Shown here piece after piece: positions 61,601-64,000 of a stretch of 64,000 nt of DNA (within the stretch, counting starts at the first letter, position 1; each line of letters opens with the position of its first letter). This DNA comes from Rhizopus arrhizus (lineage: Eukaryota > Mucoromycota > Mucoromycetes > Mucorales > Rhizopodaceae). The stretch is taken from contig JAKZZE010000003.1 of assembly GCA_024220505.1 (NCBI GenBank), positions 434,001 to 498,000 on the forward strand, in the 5' to 3' direction. The notes beneath the pieces were generated by a model. It worked only from the letters and a program-made list of their open reading frames with translations, ran no database searches and was not told the DNA's origin. The translations under genes were made by a program, and so were the position numbers.

Positions 61601-63036
61601 TACTATCGAGAAGAGATGGCCCTGACTCAATTCCTGACCCTAAATCTATACAACCGAGATATGTCTATCATATAACTGCGGCGCTCAAGTCACTTCCCAT
61701 ATTAGAGCAAGATCCCATACAAGATTGGCCTCTGCATTACTTGAATGATCAAGATAAATGGCCTGAGAAGCTAAAGGATAGTTTAATCAAGTTGAAACAC
61801 CATTTCGTGATTAAGGACAAGCAGGTTTATAGAATTGAAAAGATACAAAAGACTGACAATCATATCGAACTTAAGTTTATACCCTTTTCAAGAAGAGCTG
61901 ACTTAGTAAATGATTTTCATGCTGGATATGGTCACTCTGGTCGAACCACAATATATCATTTGATGAAGACACGTGTTTGGTGGCCTCGTATGCAAGAAGA
62001 CATCAACGCTTGGATTTCTAAATGCCCAAAGTGTCAACTGGCTGCTTCTCCTGATAAAAACAATCACCATGCTCCTATGAAGCCTTTGGAAGTACCTCCA
62101 GCTTTTTCAAGATGGCATCTTGATTTTATAGGTGAACTGCCTATTACAAGGAATGGAAACCGATGGCTTCTGATGGCTGTAGACTATACTACCAATTGGC
62201 CTATTGCTAGAGCACTGAAAAATGCAACAGGTGAAGAAATTGTAAAATTTATATATGAAGAAATAGTTATGCGTTTTGGGTGCCCACAAGAAATCATTAC
62301 AGATAGAGGACCAAATTTCATGTCCAAGGTTGTGAAGCAATATATAAAAAAAATTAAGACTCGCCACAATTTGACTAGTGCCTTTCATCCAAGAACAAAT
62401 GGAAAATGCGAGAGGCTCAACCAAACATTCAAGAAAATGCTCACCAAATATGTTGATGGTGCTGTTCACAGTTGGGACGAGTATATAGATGCTGCTTTAT
62501 TTGCTTGTCGCATTCGAAAACATACCACTACCGGCTTTAGCCCATATTATCTAACTTATGGAGTTGATCCTCGTATTCCTGGTGACCATCAAAGACCTTT
62601 TATACAAGAATTCGTTGAACAGGATGCCGAGTTGATCTCCCAAAATGCTTTGGACTATCTTAGGCGATTACGTGAAAACCGTTACCTTGCAGAAGAAAGA
62701 TTAAGGAAACAATCTGCTATTGACAAAGCTCGTTGGGATTCACTGCTGAAAAATCAGAACATACAAGTGTTTACTGTTGGTGATTACGTATTAATGCGGC
62801 ATGAAAGCAAGAAAGGTTTGGAATACAATTGGATGGGTCCTTACAAGGTGATCAAGCGAAACTTAGATTTTAACACATATCAACTGCAAGAAGTTTCGGG
62901 CAAGATCTATTCCTCTTGGGTACATACTGACAGACTACACCTGTGCAAATACAATGGTTCTTCTATAAACAAAGCCTGGTACGTTCCTAGAGCAGCTCGA
63001 AATGAAGACGACACACATGTTTCTGCTTCGACTTAA
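58618..63036 (+). CDS. Ty3/gypsy Gag-Pol (1472 aa), intact
   Basis: Gag in the first about 250 residues, a classical CCHC knuckle (CHWCNKPGHIMADC) at 255-268, protease IDSGAS near 376, RT with YLDD near 730 (SLDLTNGFHQ earlier), RNase H ECDASD near 882 and TDHLPL, integrase zinc domain from about 1103 (HAGYGHSG...CPKCQ), and catalytic core WHLDFIGE, TDRGPNF and KCERLNQ (D, D, E near 1168, 1229, 1265). The C-terminus has a GPYKV-type module near 1407 and no chromodomain, so target choice may work differently from the two chromodomain families here. No stop or frameshift was seen. Confidence 0.93.
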   Translation: MSYNNNTNINMENLAQLIASAISSAMPKNTENTNSHIRIPVPSTYGGDRNAATINIWIQEVERYLQFYNVPSNQWIPYAVTLMRDRAQKWWNRLTERNEQSTTWERFKLDIEYAFKPSYSQQAARDRLANIKQSSSVIEYVDVFQDILLDLPNISDDESLDRFVRGLKDNVRIHVLTKEPRTLEEASKFAIAFESAQQVGMMPVKIQQDRYVNDPMDLSILLHQLNAMVASNKDNNNFQQNRQNNGYARRSTIICHWCNKPGHIMADCRTRIRDIKEFEQSRIRQNRQYKRTRPFRNHLVNNIDSMEFHTSNNDTLPKRNNDCSFDSVNKDSLIDLSPYSFDFSQDRAFLLNTNAKNSTLPTYKIYINGHAFNALIDSGASSNYIHPKVLKFVESYHPVKNQAVETANGEQTIIHGEATCKMEIRGEERNFISTFKAFVFESKFDIILGNSWLKQVKPNPDWFDSTWTIALPDSSMVVLHPVKEPTSLIKKQNEVNYLISAKQLERLYKTKQIEECYFAQVHLKENEMVYLNNINDIDASWSTEFSKEFPEVFKGEITGLPPMRDTQDIIVTKPDTVPVSRPPYKMSPLELSELQKQLNELLNKGLIEPCASEWSNPVLFVRKPNGDLRMCCDYRMLNKVTLKQKIQLPRIDECLERLHNAKHFTSLDLTNGFHQQRITEADSIKTAISTRYGQFCWKVVPFGLSNSGPAFQKMMNSVLSEYIDKFVMVYLDDILIFTNGNEEQHKEHVRLVLKKLDEAKLIINKKKCKFNRKELTFLGFTINEKGIHPDNKKVEAIQSWPVPKNVQQVRQFIRLAQHYRRFIPGFASIAASLTDLTKGTGHKCRAITWNDECQKSFDLIKKMISSAPVLMTPDMNKPFRIECDASDFAIGAVLMQEESEGIWKPLAFESKKLSQAERNYPAQERELLSILHALRTWRCFIEGNSYQIFTDHLPLKYLRSQNKPTPRLVRWLSEIELYDPEILYKPGADNQIPDLLSRRDGPDSIPDPKSIQPRYVYHITAALKSLPILEQDPIQDWPLHYLNDQDKWPEKLKDSLIKLKHHFVIKDKQVYRIEKIQKTDNHIELKFIPFSRRADLVNDFHAGYGHSGRTTIYHLMKTRVWWPRMQEDINAWISKCPKCQLAASPDKNNHHAPMKPLEVPPAFSRWHLDFIGELPITRNGNRWLLMAVDYTTNWPIARALKNATGEEIVKFIYEEIVMRFGCPQEIITDRGPNFMSKVVKQYIKKIKTRHNLTSAFHPRTNGKCERLNQTFKKMLTKYVDGAVHSWDEYIDAALFACRIRKHTTTGFSPYYLTYGVDPRIPGDHQRPFIQEFVEQDAELISQNALDYLRRLRENRYLAEERLRKQSAIDKARWDSLLKNQNIQVFTVGDYVLMRHESKKGLEYNWMGPYKVIKRNLDFNTYQLQEVSGKIYSSWVHTDRLHLCKYNGSSINKAWYVPRAARNEDDTHVSAST

Positions 63037-63110
63037 TAATCTGATTTCCTTTGGTTTCCTTCTCCTTACTTAGTTGATAAGAGACTATCAACATTTTGGA
63101 GAGGGGGTAT

Positions 63111-63383
63111 TGTCATATCTTTTTATTCTATATATGGATATTTGTGTTGCTTTCCTTTTAATGAAGTTTGTATTCAACAAGTTACATGCTATGACTCACA
63201 AGAGAGTTGTTTATATTCAATATCAACATGACTCATGAATTATGACAATACTTGTATATATCTTAGTTTTGTAAAGTAATATAAATAGACATAATAATTA
63301 TTAGAAATAAAAGGACAATTATCCACTACCTAATCTTTAAGACTATATTTCCTTTTATATACAATACTATAAAGAGCACGACA
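63111..63383 (+). repeat. 3' LTR
   Basis: Appears identical to 58030-58302; preceded by the polypurine tract GAGAGGGGGTAT. Confidence 0.93.
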
Positions 63384-64000
63384 GTTGTAACAGTGTCGTG
63401 CTTGATCACGAACAGATATTTTATAAGATAATTAATAAAGGTACTGTGACGCAGTTGGTGTAACTTTTGCGGAAGAAGGGACTCAGTCCTAGGAGGGACA
63501 TCAGTCCCTGAAGATAAACAAAAAAAGTTCAAAAATAGAAAAACACAAAAAAATCACAACCCTATAAATATCCCTTTATCCTTTCACTTTTGAAAGACTT
63601 ACTTACTTTTTGATATATACTTACTTTTGATATAACTTACTTTTTACTTACTTTTGACATATTTTACTTTAACATAAAATAAAAAGAATATCTTCAAGGA
63701 TCTACATTTAAAATCTTTCTGATCCCCTACATATATATCAAGTCAAGTCCTTTGAAGTCAAATTATCTTCATCGTATCAATTTTATATTCTCTTATCAAG
63801 AAAACTCTTTATTACTTTTTACTGTTTGATCTACAATACAAGATCTGGTGGTCACTTACTACAAGCAAACCAAATTTATCAACATAAACACAAGCTTTTG
63901 ATCTCAAATTCTTTTACACTTCAAAGAAAAGTCAAATTATTTCTAAACTCTTAAGGCCATTTAAACGAAACAATACCTATCACAAGAAAAATTACAGTAC
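63384..64000. other. Unassigned right end, possibly the start of another LTR
   Basis: TGTCGTGCT at 63394-63402 is the inverse complement of the end of the preceding LTR (AGCACGACA, ten bases away). A hairpin-like GGGACTCAGTCC...GGGACATCAGTCCC lies at 63478-63509, a TATA box (TATAAATA) at 63563-63570, and three or four ACTTACTTTTGATATA-like repeats at about 63599-63665. No gene seen. It could be a 5' LTR or the promoter of a gene beyond the window. Confidence 0.35.

Larger units (their letters stand above)
58030..63383 (+). mobile_element. Complete Ty3/gypsy element without chromodomain (5.35 kb)
   Basis: 273-bp LTRs at 58030-58302 and 63111-63383 that look identical. GTTG duplicated at 58026-58029 and 63384-63387. 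Primer-site-like ATTGGTAGCATCTG follows the 5' LTR and the polypurine tract GAGAGGGGG precedes the 3' LTR. It carries a small upstream ORF and one gag-pol ORF. It sits just behind the tRNA-Cys terminator. Confidence 0.93.

Overview
The window is almost entirely nested transposable elements. I recognise one ordinary host gene, an intact tRNA-Cys(GCA) at 57943-58014. Short introns (about 50-76 bp, GTAAGT/GTACGT donors, CTAAC- or CTAAT-like branch sites), chromodomain Ty3 elements, Tc1, Merlin and TNP2/CACTA-type transposons and AT-rich spacers suggest a fungus, probably an early-diverging (Mucoromycota-like) one. The taxon is inference.

Layout. 1-5397: a 5'-truncated chromodomain Ty3 element, its 3' LTR, and a partial inverted LTR of the same family. 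5398-7461: a decayed Tc1-like element carrying a solo LTR. 7735-11327: a decayed reverse-strand Ty3 pol, split by a solo LTR and by an apparently intact long-TIR Tc1 element. 11328-12782: Tc1 debris and a dispersed repeat. 12994-16905: a broken Merlin transposase gene containing a 2.2-kb insertion that holds an apparently intact five-exon Merlin transposase gene. 17047-18687: a dead Tc1 copy.

19433-58014 is the main structure: four head-to-tail, full-length LINE copies (each about 5.05 kb after subtracting later insertions). Every 3' end abuts the same 15-nt 5' piece of tRNA-Cys, and the array ends in the intact tRNA-Cys gene. This fits a LINE that inserts inside the tRNA-Cys D-loop and duplicates the 5' part of the gene, so the tRNA is rebuilt and the site can be hit again. 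LINE copies II and IV keep both ORFs open. Copy I is broken by a Tc1 element and a complete chromodomain Ty3 element; copy III by a Tc1-like element in ORF2 and by a 9-kb CACTA-like transposon in its 5' region. The CACTA-like element has two multi-exon genes, and its transposase gene is itself split by another Tc1-like copy. The intact sibling LINE copies give the empty site for each insertion, so the order of events can be read directly.

58030-63383 is a young Ty3 element with LTRs that look identical, inserted about 15 bp downstream of tRNA-Cys. 63384-64000 is unassigned and may start another LTR. Copy identities were judged by eye; family names rest on motif recognition, not searches.
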